The notes: a model not told the origin generated them from the letters alone. A DNA stretch of 64,000 bases from Deroplatys truncata (GCA_030765065.1 CM060981.1:224199152-224263151); one strand, 5' to 3'; shown: positions 20,767 through 33,989, numbered from the stretch's first letter. Numbers and translations: made by a program.

Positions 20767-21513
20767 AGAACAGCATAACTCAGAAACGAACAGTCGGATA
20801 AACACCAAACTTGGTATATAGGTTCAGTATCTTCCAGAGATGCGACACGAAGGTTTTCAAGAAAATCCACCCACCCCAGATTACCCTTTACATGGAACAT
20901 TTTACGAAAATTTTAATTTTCTCAAAAATGGCTCTAACGATTTTGATTAAAATATCATATGTTTAAGATATTTTCATGACAAATAAAATGTATATCTTGA
21001 ATTTTCTGGGAATGTCTCCAAAAGTATTCTTCATTGTGAACGACTTTTGCATAACTGGTAAACCATAAGAGATAGACAAATTTTTACTACACAAAAAAAT
21101 GTAGATCGCGTTAAAATACACAATTTATTCATATACATTTTTTGTTGTTGAGTGAACCATTTTCGAGATATTGCTTGTTATTCCCTTAAATTTTTCAATA
21201 CTTATTTCCTCAAATGGGAATTCGTTATTCATTTTTTGTCTTGTATATGCAAAGAGTATTAATCTGTGGCAAAGAGAATGGTGCTGCACCTAGCAACCAG
21301 CTATTAAGAGATATGTATATGCTTAAAGGCTACTGTATTTCTATATTGCCCTTGTAAATATATATTCCCCTTACATCTACAAGAAACTTAGCAATAAGAT
21401 AGAGTCTGCAAATGTTTATCTCGATTAACATGAAGTAGATGGAGAATAAGCGTTTGTAAAAATAGTTTTACAAGAGTAGAGAAAGTCATGTGAGTGTAAC
21501 ACTCAGATTTTTT
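20767..21513 (+). repeat. Family A element lacking its left ~140 bp
   Basis: Begins at GAACAGCATAACTCAGAAAC, just past the microsatellite, directly after the hairpin end of the opposite-strand copy. It runs to GAGAAAGTCATGTGAGTGTA and the T run. Confidence 0.9.
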
Positions 21514-22262
21514 TTTTACTTATACTCGTACTCCCTGGCGTGATAGAATTAAATCTTGAAAGCAGGAAAGTCCTCTCGATGGGTTGCTAGCCAACATCGA
21601 GATAAAGTATATGATACTATTATTATTTTTATTGTTAAATAAGAATACTGTATGTCGTATTCTTGTATGAAATATTTTGAATTTATTGATTTGTCTACTT
21701 TAAATATCGGTTAATTTAAACTGTAAAGGCATCTATAAATTTCGTGCATTTCCCCGGCACATTTTTTTGCGTGGCTACGAGACTGTTGACGAAGCGTCTT
21801 CATTGAGATTTAGTTGGTGTCGACATTTTTCGTTGCACGAAAATAACACTTATTTGGCTACTGATCACACTGGCGCATGCGCTTAAGTAATTTTTTCGGC
21901 AACAGAAAAAGCTGCGATTATTACTCTGCTTAGGCATATTAACAATATGCAAAATAGTTGATATGGCGTATAGACCATCAGCATTGCCATAGAAATATGT
22001 AATTAAAACTTATACTTGTTCCGATCGTAAAGATGCACACGATAATATAAAAACTTTTAGACCCATATTAGCACCATAGAAATGTGTCCACTGCGATATA
22101 GGTTATAGAAAGACTAGACTAGGTGATATAAGCCCTGAGATAAGACTAATTACTTAAGGCAATGCATCTACTTTCAAATTTTCATTAATTTGGCTGAAAA
22201 TTTACTTATAAGTTTACAAATATGCACTGAAAGGTTTCATTCGATATACCTAGCTACCCATT
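21514..22262. other. No recognisable feature
   Basis: Low-copy sequence, no repeat or coding signal seen. Confidence 0.5.
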
Positions 22263-23115
22263 TTTACTTTCTCTACCATGTATACCTAGTATGTAGAGAA
22301 GGTATTGCATTCCACCCAAAAAATTCGACACAAAGATTTCACCGGAAACACATGTTTTGAGGTCCCTAAATAAACAAACGAATTTTTAGAAAAAGCTCTG
22401 TGTATGTGTGTCTATGAACAGCACAACTCAAAAACAAAACTCGGATAAATAACAAACTTGGTATTTAGGTTCAGTTCCTTCCATAGATGCGACAGGAAGA
22501 TTTTCAAGAAAATCCCCCACCCCAAACTACCTTTTACATGGAAAATTGTTCCTTATTTTTTATTTTCTAAACCATGGCTCTAACGATTTTTATAAAAATA
22601 CCATATGTTAAAGATATTTATATGGCTAATAAAATGTATATATTTTAGTTTCTGGGAATAGCCCGTGAAGAACTCTTCATTCGAAAGAAATTTTGTATAA
22701 TCTTGTTTAACTGTAAACGTTAAGCGATAGACGAAAACGTACTGCATAAAAAATGTAGATCTCTTTAAAACACAATTTATTTCAAATACCTTTTCTTTTT
22801 GGAAATCAGCCATTTCCGAGATATCGTTATTAATGGTTCAAATTGTTTAATACTTAGCCATTCTTTTAAAGTCCTGTACATTTACAGTAGTTTTTCGCAA
22901 TGTCATGGAAAAAGTATGGAACTTTAAAGGCCAGCGTAAAACATCTGACTATCGCTATTCCTTTTCTATTGACAACGAAATGTGTAATGCAGCTATTTCC
23001 GGACAGGTTTATCTCGGATAAAATGAAGTAGCCAGGAAAATAAACTTCCGTAAGAATAATTTTTATATCCTTGAGGGTAGAGAAAGCCTGTGCATGTAAC
23101 CCATCAGACTTTTAA
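22263..23115 (+). repeat. Family A element, older subtype, full length
   Basis: ACTTTCTCTACCATGTATAC at the left, the microsatellite relic TGTGTATGTGTGTC, the older-subtype middle (GGGAATAGCCCGTGAAG) and GCATGTAACCCATCAGAC at the right. Confidence 0.85.
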
Positions 23116-23984
23116 ATAATTAGAAACAAACGTTTAAACCATTAATTTCTCCTATGACGAATGCTACATCCGACATTTTCAGAATATTTAATTTATTTTT
23201 TAGACAGCAAGGCTTAAAAATAGAGCTTATAACACAGTCCACACGAGTTAAAAGTCTTAGATTATCGCTTCATTGTCACCAACTTTGGAATCAAAGTCCA
23301 ATCATGTGGTAATTACCCTTTGTATTTGCACATGTTGAATAACTCGACTTGGACTGATTAGGTTTTACTTTCCATTGTCCTTTTACATGATTAATTTCTC
23401 TTGGTGCTCGCATTATCTGTTCACAATAGAAATCGTCATACTTCAATTTATAGCAATTTGTTGTAGTTAACCTATACGTTATATTGGCAGCCTTCTGTTT
23501 TCTTTGATATAAAACGTTATTCCTTTATCTACGATAACCTACATAGAGATTCAGTGGCGGAAATTATGAATTCAGAGAAACTGAAATTACAGAGCAGCAG
23601 AATGAAATAACACTAGACGTTCGTACCCATAAAATCCAGAAAGCAATATGATATAGCATTTAATCGCTTCATTGCCTGGTTTAAGACAAAATATGTTGAA
23701 AATAATTTCACTGAAGATGACTGCTTCCGAATTATCAAAACGACAGACATTTCGCTTTTTTAACGTCATTTTTCTTGTTTCTTGAACCGCGTTCTAAACT
23801 GATTTTTCTTACTTTCGGGAATCAATACAATCTTACTGATATTTTAGAATTTCGAGCGCTTCTAAAAAATAGTGTATGCCATACGTGTTAAAAGTGGTTT
23901 TATTTTGCTCATAGGATAGCGATATAAAACCTTACTTTTATCCCTTCTAACATAATCTACTTTATATCAATGTTTACCTGACGA
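23116..23984. other. No recognisable feature
   Basis: Low-copy AT-rich sequence. Confidence 0.5.
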
Positions 23985-24642
23985 CAATAGAAACCTGATT
24001 TGATGTACTCAAATAACTTTCTCTACTCACTCTTCTACAAAATATTCTAACAAAAGTTTATTCTTCTACGTTACTTCCTGTAAATTAACTTTCATACTCA
24101 TTAATTCATTTCGTTGTGGATATAAAAATAATGCGATAGTCAATTCTTTTCAAAGCCGGTTGTTATGCGATGGCCTTGGAAATTCTATTGTCTTTGTCTG
24201 AACATGAAAAAGAAAGAAAGAAAAAAGAATAACGATTTGCAGTAGAGAAACGTATAAGGTATCTGAAAATTCAAATCAATAACAAAGAATATCTCGGAAA
24301 TGTTTACCACAAAAAACGTATGATCTGACGAGATCTACATTTTTCAGGTAGAAATATTTTCTCTCTCTTACGGTTTACCAAATTATTATACAAAATAAAG
24401 AGACTTCAGAGCTATTTCCAGAAAATTCAAGATATAAATTTTATTTGTCATGAAAATAGCTTAAACATATGTGTTAATTAAACCGTTAGTGATATGTTTT
24501 AGAAAATAACAATTATTTCCCATGTAAAGGCCAGTTTGGAGTGGGGGTATTTCTTCAAAATCTTCGCGACGCATCCTTGGAAGGTCCTGAACTTAAATAT
24601 CAAGTTTCATGTTTAACGGACTTTTCGTTTCTGAGCTATGCT

Positions 24643-24684
<42 letters not shown>

Positions 24685-24835
24685 TCACTCACACACAAAA
24701 GTACCTTTTTCTGAAAATGCCCTTTTTGGGCTTAGGATGTTTCAAAATGTATATTTCCGGTGAAATCTCGACATCGAACTTTTGGGTGGAATACAATACT
24801 TCCTCTACTTACTGTAAGTACTACTGTGGTTAACT
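23985..24835 (-). repeat. Family A element, older subtype
   Basis: From TGATGTACTCAAATAACTTT to CTTACTGTAAGTACTACTGT. The usual CA microsatellite is replaced by a (CT)n run at 24644-24680. Confidence 0.8.
24644..24680. repeat. (TC)n microsatellite at the family A microsatellite site
   Basis: About 18 TC units followed by ACCCTCACTCACACAC, where the CA relic is still visible. Confidence 0.92.
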
Positions 24836-25219
24836 CAGGAGAATGGCTTTGTCCTTGAACTGCAAGCGTACAGTGAACTAGGGAACTTATTACATAAATA
24901 GTGTAACGCCAGCAGCTCAAAAGTATTATTAACAAATGCAGTTTCACATGTGTATGGTCATAAATATATTGTTTTACATGTATGCAGGCTTTCACAAGTT
25001 TACTTATTGAAAGTATGATTAGAATTGCTTTGTTTGATGCGGTAATAGAATGTATTACTGATGCTACTTCGCGTAATATTTATTGTTCCGGGAAAGAAAG
25101 GATAAGTACCTTTGGAATAGGGTGCAAAACGATAGAGCGAAAGGGAAGAACAATACAGCGCGGTCTCAAGTTCGCTTACGTCAACCACAAGGCCATAGCT
25201 AAACTCCTGATTCAAACAC

Positions 25220-26236
25220 AGTAGAGAAGGTCCGTGTTTATCAATAGCATAAAAGCGATATGTCGGATAAATACTGTACTTGGTGTTTTAGTTCACCATC
25301 TTCCAAGGATACAACACGAACATTTTCAAGAAACCCTGCCCCCCAACCAAATATGTAATAATTTCCCTTATTTTTTATTTTCTCAAAAATGACTAACGAT
25401 TCTAATTAAAACACGATACAATGTATATATTGTATTTTATGTGAAAAGGATGCAAAGTCCTCTTCATTCTGAATTAATTTTGAATCAGTTTGAAAAACTA
25501 GATCTACACGAGAATATAGATCTCGTTAAATACACAATTTACGTCAAATTTCTTCTTTTTCTTCTTCTACACTCCAAAACATAGGTATATACTGCCTGTT
25601 CCGTTTTCAAAGATCTTTCAACCATTTCCTCCTGGGTCTTCCTATGGATCTTCTATTTGGGCTATATCTCATACATATTTTGTCAGTGTTGAGTAGTTCC
25701 TTCTCTCTAGATGTCTTTTCCAGTTCGTAATTTCTCAATTTATCATTACTATTAAAATATTTAATTCTTGGCGTATATATTCATTTTTATGTGATCAAGT
25801 ATGGAGCACTTTTACTTCCTCTTCAGAGTTTCATTTCCGACGACTACATTTTTTTGTTTGTCCACAGTTCACATCTGTAGGTTATGTCAACCGGATATAT
25901 GTGATTGATGACGACCACAGCGTGATAGTATATATTTTACGCATTAATAATTTCCGAGATATTCGATATTATTGGTTTGCACTTTCTAATACATAATACA
26001 TTTTTTGAAGCTCTGTTTCTCGCGATGTCACGCAATGACAATGATATTTCAAAGCTAGCTTATAGCGATTGCTTTCTAAAAATTTGACTACCGCTTCAGT
26101 CTCTTATCCTCCTAGTACCTACAACGAAATGTGTAACGAAACCATTTTGCAAATCTCGATTAAACTTGAATTAGGTGGAAAAATGACGTTTTATAGGAAT
26201 GCTTTGGAAATAACTATAGTAACACATCGGACATTT
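25220..26236 (+). repeat. Old family A element split by a LINE fragment
   Basis: CAGTAGAGAAGGTCCGTG, TTGGTGTTTTAGTTCACCAT, AGATCTCGTTAAATACACAA (left part to about 25545) and, after the interruption, TTTCCGAGATATTCGATATT to AGTAACACATCGGACATTTT. Strongly diverged. A young copy begins exactly at its right terminus. Confidence 0.65.
25548..25900 (-). pseudogene. LINE C-terminal fragment
   Basis: Minus strand: KIFNSNDKLRNYELEKTSRE, then YSPNRRSIGRPRRKWLKDLE, then a stop. The GRPRRKW motif preceded by an IxxxNDKxxxY segment is the standard C-terminal end of many arthropod non-LTR retrotransposons (RTE/Jockey-like). Only this end survives, as expected for 5'-truncated insertion. It interrupts an old family A copy. 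Confidence 0.7.
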
Positions 26237-27191
26237 TTACTTTCTCTACTACGTATAGCAAGTAGGGGAAGTATTGTATTCCATCCAAAAATTCGATACC
26301 GAGATTTCACCGGAAATACATGTTTTGAGGCCTCCTGAATAAAAAAAAAAGCATTTTTGGAAACATGTCCGTGTGTGTGTCTGTCTGTGTGTCTGTGAAC
26401 AGCATAACTCAGAAACGAACAGTCGGATAAACATCAAACTTGGTATTTATGTTCAGTATCTTCCAGAGATGCGTCACAAAGGTTTTCAAGAAAATCCCCC
26501 CACCACTGATTACCCTTTACATGGTACATTTTTCGAAAATATCAATTTTCTCAAAAATGGCTCTAACGATTTTGATTAAAGTATCATATGTTTAAAATAT
26601 TTTCATGGCAAATAAAATGTATATCTTGAATTTTTTTGGGAATGTCTCCAAAAGTATTCTTCATTGTGAACGACTTTTGTATAACTGGTAAACCATAAGA
26701 AATAGACAAAATTTTACCACACAAAAAATGTAGATTGCGTTAAAATACACAATTTATGTGGAACATTTTCTTGTTTTTTTTTTGTTGAGTGAACCATTTT
26801 CGAGATATTGCTTGTTATTCCCTATAATTTTTCAATACTTATTTTCTCAAATAGGAATTCGTTATTAATTGTTTTGCAAAGAGTTATAATCTGTAGCAAA
26901 GGGAATGGTGCTGCACCTAGCAACCAGCTATTAAGAGATATGTCTATGCTTAAAGGCTACTGTATTTCTATATTGCCCTTGCAAATACAAAACAAGGGGA
27001 ACAAAGTACGCCTTAAGCGATAATCAAATATTTTAGAACTGGTCGCTATGTGTAGAATGTAATTCTCTTTGCATGTCAAAAGATCGTTTCTGCAAATGTT
27101 TATCTCGATTAATATAAAATAGATGGAGAATAAGAGTTTGCAAAAATAGTTTGTACAAGAGTAGAGAAAGGCATGTGAGTGTAACACATCG
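26237..27191 (+). repeat. Family A element, full length, foldback subtype
   Basis: TACTTTCTCTACTACGTATA to GTGTAACACATCGG. The microsatellite lies at 26370-26396. The internal inverted duplication (arms about 26875-26985 and 26990-27075) is the same as at 644-1021 and 45101-46059. Confidence 0.9.
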
Positions 27192-27860
27192 GTTTTTTTT
27201 GTATTAGTTTCAGCTCAAGCTCATAAAGTAATTTAAACAACGCCGATTAAAATGTCTTTTTGAGTCTCCTTATTGCTCTAAAAAGCAAAAGCCACAAACT
27301 CGCAGTACCGTAAATATATATTATACTTTATTTCATCTTTCTGGGACGTAACCCAATTATTAAAGAATCTGAAGTAAACTGCATGTGCGGAACATTCTGA
27401 ATAAAAAAAATGCAATTAAAACTTACATTATTGCCCACAAAGGTTCTAAAATATAAAAAAAACCATAATTTGTTTTCAAATTATAGGTTTTGAGTGTTTT
27501 AATAGTAATCTAAACGACCGTTTTTGAGATCTTTAAATGAGTTGTGTTGTGTTCCTTTGATAAAATTACTGAAAGGCACACAATCACACCGACTTTCAAA
27601 CAGCAGCTTTTGGACGAAGCGATAATACTTAGAAACTAGAGAAAAGAGAGGGAGAGAAGATCGCGGAGGTCAGGATAGAACCCTAGGCCTTAGAAATGGC
27701 CGCTTACGATTCAACGCTACCTATTGCTTCATCCGTGGCGCATTCTGGGCTCTTCAATCTTTTCCCTAAAACCATTCGCACTACTTCGTTAATTTGTACT
27801 TTGAATAAGAATTACTATTGTATAATTTTCATAATATTTTGCGTAAAGCACGGCTATCAT
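27192..27860. other. No recognisable feature
   Basis: Low-copy sequence. A weak tRNA-like pair of boxes may lie on the minus strand at 27665-27745, too degraded to call. Confidence 0.4.
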
Positions 27861-28690
27861 TTGATACCGTAATTATTCACGGGACGACATAAATAATTAA
27901 ATAAAAAAGCTAATAAGATAAAGAAATAATTGCCTTAAATCATGTCCATAAATCAGTGTATAATGTAATAAGACTGAGTTGAAAGATTTGTTCAGAAAGA
28001 AAAGGTAATTAGCGAGTCATGTTAAGCAAAGTCATTAGTAACAGCCGACTAGCGAAAACGTTAGTATAAAAGTTCCTGGAATGTAATTAGGGTTTATTTC
28101 AGTACGTTTGCAAAGCTCGTAGGCAGGAATTCTGTAAATTAGAGAGGAAATTAAATTCTTAGATTCGAGGAGGTACCCTATAGTAACGGTGTGTGTTTAC
28201 AGAGTTTTAAGATTGGGCTGCGTGAGAAGGATCGTTTGTAGGGGTAACGACAGGTAGGTAGAGCTTAAGTTAAGAAAGGAGCGTGCATTCTAAATCAGAC
28301 ATACTTATTCACTTAGCTCTGCGATTTGCTCGGAGGGCGACGATTGTGGCTACTCGTGTGTTCTTTTAAGCGCACAGTGACCCGCTTGAGTGAGAGAGAT
28401 TTACCGGCTATTGAGAGGAATCTTTCCGAGCAATATTTCTGGACTTACGGCAACTGACGCTTCGTTCAATTGTTGTTATAGAAGCAATTAATTCGTACAT
28501 TCAACAGTCGGTGTCTCTTCTCAAAATGAACAGTTGTCAATATTAAAACCTTCTCAGCTATCTAAACTAGTGTTATCCTTTCAAAATACACTCACGCATA
28601 CACTGAGATAAAGAACTCATAGCTATACTACTAAAGAAGTTGGTGCACGAGACAACGCAGAACGAGCTACGAGATACATCATAAAACTCA
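27861..28690 (+). repeat. LTR-like repeat E, copy 1
   Basis: Diverged partner of 60640-61555. Shared landmarks in the same order: GATACCGTA(A/G)TTATT, CATAAATAATTAA, TGTTAAGCAAAGTCATTAG, a TATAAAAG or CATAAAGC box, TTTTAAGCGC and CTCGTGTG. The TATA-like and late sequence elements suggest a long terminal repeat, but no internal coding region is attached and the exact ends are not fixed. Confidence 0.55.
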
Positions 28691-29035
28691 TCAACAGATC
28701 AGGTAACATTAAAATAAACAATTTAGAAGCAGGGAGTGGCTATAAAAGGTTGTCCACCGAGAACGACTTCACATTATGATGCCCCTCTTCTTCAGTATAT
28801 TCTAAATATGAGATTTCTATACCGAAACAAGCACTGTCTTGTTTCTTTTGGAAAATTCGAAAGCTAAGCGACTTTATGCCACAAAGAGCTGCCTAAGTTA
28901 ACGTTACGTTTATGGACGCGTTAGCCTGTAACGATATTCAGTGAAACAAAATATAACGCAATGCAACGTTAAATTATTAAGTCAGCGATACATACGGTAC
29001 GAAGATCGGTGACACGCTCACATGATATTCTTATG
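28691..29035. other. No recognisable feature
   Basis: Contains CTATAAAAGG at 28741 but nothing else that supports a promoter. Confidence 0.35.
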
Positions 29036-29365
29036 AAAAAATCTGATGTGTTACACTCACATGACTTTCTCTACTCTTGTAAACTATTTTCACTGAGCAA
29101 AAAAAAAAAAAAATGTATGACATAAATTGTGTATTTTAACGTGATCTACATGTTTTGTGTAGTAACATTTTGTCTATCTCTTATGGTTTACCAGTTATGC
29201 AAAAGTCGTTCACAATTAAGAATACTTTTGGAGACATTCCCAGAAAAATCGAGATATACATTTAATTTGTCATGAAAATATCTTAAACATACGATATTTT
29301 AATCAAAATCGTTAGTTATTTTTGAGAAAATTAAAATTTTCCAAAAATGCTCCATGTAAAGGGAA
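29036..29365 (-). repeat. Family A element, right and middle part
   Basis: AATCTGATGTGTTACACTCA to CCATGTAAAGGGAAATTGCG. About 190 bp are deleted near 29085 (AAACTATTTTCACTGAGC joins distant segments). It lacks the microsatellite and hairpin end. Confidence 0.88.
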
Positions 29366-29985
29366 ATTGCGACACAAAGGTTTTCAAGAAAATCCCCCCA
29401 CCCCTGATTACCCTTTACATGGTACATTTTTCGAAAATATTAATTTTCTGAAAAATGGCTCTAACGATTTTGATTAAAATATCATTGTTTAAGATATTTT
29501 CATCACAAATGAAATGTATATCTCGAATTTTCTGGGAATGTCTCCAAAAGTATTCTTCATTTTGAACGATTTTTGCATAACTGGTAAACCATAAGAGATA
29601 CAAAAAATTTTACTACACAAAAAATGTAGATCGCGTTAAAATACACAACTTATGTCATATACAATTTTTGTTGTTGAATGAACCATTTTCGAGATATTGC
29701 TTGTTATTCCCTTAAATTTTCCAATACTTATACTTTTTCTCAAATTCGTTATTCATTTTTTTATGTCCTGGACATGCAAAGAGAATGGAATGCACCACAT
29801 AGCAACCAGCGGTTAAAAGATTTGACTATCGCTTAAAACCTACCATATTCCCCTTGCACCTACAGAAAATTAGCAATAAGATTATCATCTCGATTAACAT
29901 GAAGCATATGGAGAATAAGCGTTTGTAAAAATAATTTGTACAAGAGTAGAGAAAGTCATGTGAGTGTAACACATCAGATTTTTTT
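29366..29985 (+). repeat. Family A element lacking its left end
   Basis: Starts GCGACACAAAGGTTTTCAAG and runs to AACACATCAGATT. It forms a head-to-head junction with the copy on its left, like the one at 20766. Confidence 0.9.
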
Positions 29986-30402
29986 TTGGATTCAGGGGGT
30001 CTCAAAAACTCATGTAATAGGAGTCCGAATATTAAAACTAAAACGTTAAGTCACAAACAGGGAGCGTACGTTTTTCAGTAATTCTTTTGGGCATTTTTCA
30101 TTACAGTTGCAGCGTTTATACTAATTACAATAAAGTGTTCGTAAATATATCTAGGTCTCCTTTAAATTTCTTAATATTTTGGATCTAAAATTAACACTTT
30201 GGCCGGAAGGTTAAATATCATTCATAGAGCCTGACGACATTTATAACCTGAGTTAAGCTGCCAAAACTTCAAAGACGTACTTTGTATGTATGTATGTTCT
30301 AATGTACTACATTTTGGCAAAGAAGTTTGTATATCTAGAGTGTAAAATCCCGTCCTTCCGAGTGTATAACAACGTTTCCGCCTTTCGAAATAATACAAAT
30401 AC
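29986..30402. other. No recognisable feature
   Basis: A scrap of family A left-end text (GATTCAGGGGGTCTCAAAA) at 29989-30010, then low-copy sequence. Confidence 0.45.
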
Positions 30403-30498
<96 letters not shown>

Positions 30499-30500
30499 AA
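30403..30500. repeat. (GAAA)n microsatellite
   Basis: About 24 GAAA units. Long open frames on both strands here are artefacts of the repeat. Confidence 0.97.
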
Positions 30501-30823
30501 CTCTTAGGGAAACAAAATAGCTGTGTAACATTCCAGCGTTTGAACAAAGCAGCGAATATATCGAAGTGCGCACACTTAACACAAGAAACTGTTTATTTTA
30601 ACAAGATTTATATTTGCTCTTATGGCTTCCCATTATATAAAATTAAATAAGAATAACACTAAAGCAGATAATTAAAGAAAATTCAATATATTTCGATTTT
30701 ATTCGTTGTATCCAGCATCTCAACCTTACGACTTAAAATAGTCTTAATCATTTTTTATAAAACTAGGTACTGAAAATGTTCAACAAAGAGTGGGTTGCAT
30801 GTTTAAAAATTTGATGACTTTCA

Positions 30824-31420
30824 CATGACCATCTATACCCACTTTCGTTTATTCTTACATGATTTCTACAAACTATTCTTATGAAAACTTATTACTTTCT
30901 CCACCACGTACATAGTAGGGAGAGAAGGTATTGCATTCCTTTAAAAAATTCGATATCGAGATTTAACGGAAATACATGTTTTGAGGCCCTCTAAATAATA
31001 AAATCATTTTTAGATAAAAGGTCCGCGCGTGCGTGTGTGAACAGCGTAACACGAAAACGAAATGACGGATAAATCGTTAAGAGACATCACAAATAAGATG
31101 CTTACTACACGAAAATGAGATCTCTTAAAACACAATTTATTTCAAATAACTTTTTTTGTGACACCAACCTTTTCGAAGTATCCGTTATTATTGTCTTGAA
31201 GTTTTCAATACGTTTGTTATCTTTAAAGCGCTGCGGCTATTCAGTTGGTCTTCGCGATGCCATGGAAAGAGTATAGAATTTTCAGGCCAGCATATAGCGA
31301 GCCGATTTTCAAATATCTCATTGAATTCGGTTTCCTGCATCTCCCTTGTAGCTTCAACGAAATGTGTAATGAAACTATTTCTGAAAAGGTTTATCTCGAT
31401 CATAATGCAGTAGACAGAAC
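30824..31420 (+). repeat. Family A, older subtype, with a terminal scrap before it
   Basis: 30824-30890 is an opposite-strand right-end scrap (ACTTTCACATGACCATCTAT). 30891-31420 begins TTACTTTCTCCACCACGTAC and follows the older subtype, with a large deletion after the microsatellite, to GTTTATCTCGATCATAATGC. Confidence 0.78.
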
Positions 31421-32236
31421 AAATCTGATGTGGTACATTCACATTACTTTCTCTACCCTCTATCCCTTATTAGCGGGCATACAAATTATTCTTACGAAAG
31501 TTTATTTCCTTATCTACTTAATCTTAATCGAGATAAACCTTGATTCAAAAGGAATAGCGGTAGCCAAATGTTTTAGAACTCGACATTATACGCTGGCCAT
31601 AAAATTAAATACTCTTTTCATGACATCGCGTGAAACAACCGAAAATCGACAGGACTTCCATTAATAACCTATATCTCCGAAATGGTTGATGCTATAAAGA
31701 ATTATTTGAAATAAATTGTATATTTTAAAAAGTTCTACCTTTGTGTTTTTACGAACTAAGTTTCCCTCTATCGCTTAATGTTTACCAGTTATACAAGATT
31801 ATACAAAGTTCCTTCAGACTGAAGTGGACTTCACAGGCTATTCTCAGAAAATTTAAGATATACATTTTATTTGTCATGTACATATATATGGCATTTTAAT
31901 CAAAATTATTAGGCACTTTTTTAGAAAATCAGAAATTTCGAAAAATGTTCCATGTAAAGGGGTAGTTTGGAGTGGTGGTAGTTTCTTGATAATCTTCGTG
32001 TTGCATCTTTGGATGGTACTGAATCTACATACCAAGTTTGGCATTTATCCGACTTTGCCTTTATGAGTTATGCTGTTCACAGAGACATGGACACACACAC
32101 ACTGACCTCTTTCTAAAAATGCTTCTGTTTTTGGATTTAGGAGGTCTCAAAACACGTACTTCCGGCGAAATCTCGATATAGAACTTTTGGGTGGAATACA
32201 ATACGTTCTCTATCTACTATGTACGTGGGAGAGAGT
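31421..32236 (-). repeat. Family A element, older subtype, full length
   Basis: AAATCTGATGTGGTACATTC to TCTACTATGTACGTGGGAGA. Tail-to-tail with the preceding copy: the T-rich ends meet at about 31418. Confidence 0.82.
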
Positions 32237-32249
32237 ACAAATTTGACTC

Positions 32250-32393
32250 GTTTTAGCTTATTCTTATACCTACAACGAATTGCACAATGAAAGTTTATCT
32301 CAATTAAGAGGTGCATAAACGAATAAGCTTTTGCAAGAATAGTTTATAGAAGAGTGAATAGAGAAAATCAAGTGAATGCAAAACTTAAGATTG
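32250..32393 (+). repeat. Old family A right-end fragment
   Basis: AAAGTTTATCTCAATTAAGA ... GAATAGAGAAAATCAAGTGA matches the T-rich end. Confidence 0.6.
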
Positions 32394-32854
32394 TTTAAAG
32401 GTAGATATTTACAATTTCCTTGTATGTAGACAAATGCGGCTTCTTAAGATCCTACAATTCGTATACTTGGAGGATAAATTAGGTTACCAATGGCATAGGT
32501 GCATTCCTTTTAGGTAATCATCACGAAGCGCCTGTGTTTTGGGGTATGCAAGCCTGCAACGAAGTAAAATGAATGAAGTTTTAAGTTAGAAAACAGCCAC
32601 TTTAAGGTTGGCTGTGTTGCGCTCATTTTCAGCCGGTTGGCTTCCACTGCTTGAAGGTAAATCCATAACAATGGTTTGTTCTTTTATCTGCAAAGCGCTC
32701 TTCCATGCAGCGCAGCGTAACGGAGCGTAGCTTGTACAGAACGAGCGTAAGTGTTACAAGTAGAATGGAGACAAAATAGTTGCACTCGGAAAGTTTCTAA
32801 ATAGTTGAGCTGTTCAACTATTCTGTTCTCCTATGTACAGTGGTGGAAAAAGAA
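32394..32854. other. No recognisable feature
   Basis: Low-copy sequence between family A copies. Confidence 0.5.
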
Positions 32855-33575
32855 TCTTGTGCGTACATTCACATGACTTTCTCTTCCCTCTATCTTTATT
32901 AGTGGGTATACAAACTATTCTTACTGAAGCTTATTTTTCTACCTGCTACACTTTAATCCAAAAAAAGCCTTTGCAGAAATAGTTGCATTACACACTTCGT
33001 TATATATATACAAAGGGAAAGCGACAGTCAAATGTTTAAAAACTGAACGCTATATGCGTTCCATACTGTTTCCATGCAATCGCGAGAAACAACTGAAAAT
33101 CGATGGGACTTTCGCTTAACGTTTACAAGTTATACAAGATTATACAAAATTCCTTCCGAATGAAGAGGACTACACAGGCTATTCCCAGAAAATTGAAGAT
33201 ATACATTTTATTTATCATGTAAATATCTTTTATATACGGTATTTTAATCAAAATCATTTGAGCCATTTTTTAGAAAATCAACATTTCGAAAAAGTTCCAT
33301 ATAAAGGGTAGTTGGGGTGGGGGATTTTCTTTAAAATCTTCGTGTCGGATTCTTGGAAGATATTAAATTCAAATACCAAATTTGGTACTTATTTAACTTT
33401 TCGTTTTTGAGTTATGTTGTTCACAGACAGACACACAGGATTTTCCAAAAAAAAATGTTTTATTTGTATTCAGGGCGCCTCAAAACATATATTTCCGGTG
33501 AAATCCCGATATCGAGGTTTTGAGCGGAATGCAATACTTCCCCTAATTATTATAATAGAGAAAGCAATAATTCTA
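32855..33575 (-). repeat. Family A element, older subtype
   Basis: GCGTACATTCACATGACTTT to TTATTATAATAGAGAAAGCA. A 30-bp piece of its left end (TTTTGGATTCAGGGGGCCTC) is repeated at 33572-33600. Confidence 0.8.
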
Positions 33576-33775
33576 TTTTGGATTCAGGGGGCCTCAAAAC
33601 AAGTTCACAGAGATGTGTTCACAAAAGGCCGATAACGGTAATCAAAACGGAAATGCATATTGTGATGAAGCCAGCCGCCAATGCAGTGACCTTCAACGTA
33701 ACGCTAGCCGGCGGATTAGTGGGAAGAGTTTCCAGCTGATATAAACAATTCCAGAAAGACCTAGCTGTAAGGCGA

Positions 33776-33919
33776 GTGTCGTAGATTTATGGCACGTAAA
33801 AGAACCTCAAGCCTGATAAAGAGGCCTCTGAGCAAAATTACCAGTGTTTCACGCCCGATATAGAATGGGACGCTAAGAACCATAGTAGTTAAAGAGCGTC
33901 CATAAATAAAACTTAATTT
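33776..33919 (+). mobile_element. SINE S2, 5'-truncated copy inside the 5' LTR
   Basis: GTGTCGTAGATTTATGGCAC to AAATAAAACTTAATTT, the downstream half of S2. The tRNA head is absent, so this is a truncated copy. Confidence 0.8.
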
Positions 33920-33989
33920 CAATTTCCTTCTGTCGTTCTCTGGCTTTCCAGAACACTCAACATGACTAGAACTCTACAGCCGTATATAA

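Noticed and set aside
30290-30582. Open frames of 70-91 codons rich in Lys-Glu-Arg or Phe-Leu-Ser
   Set aside because: Pure product of the (GAAA)n microsatellite.
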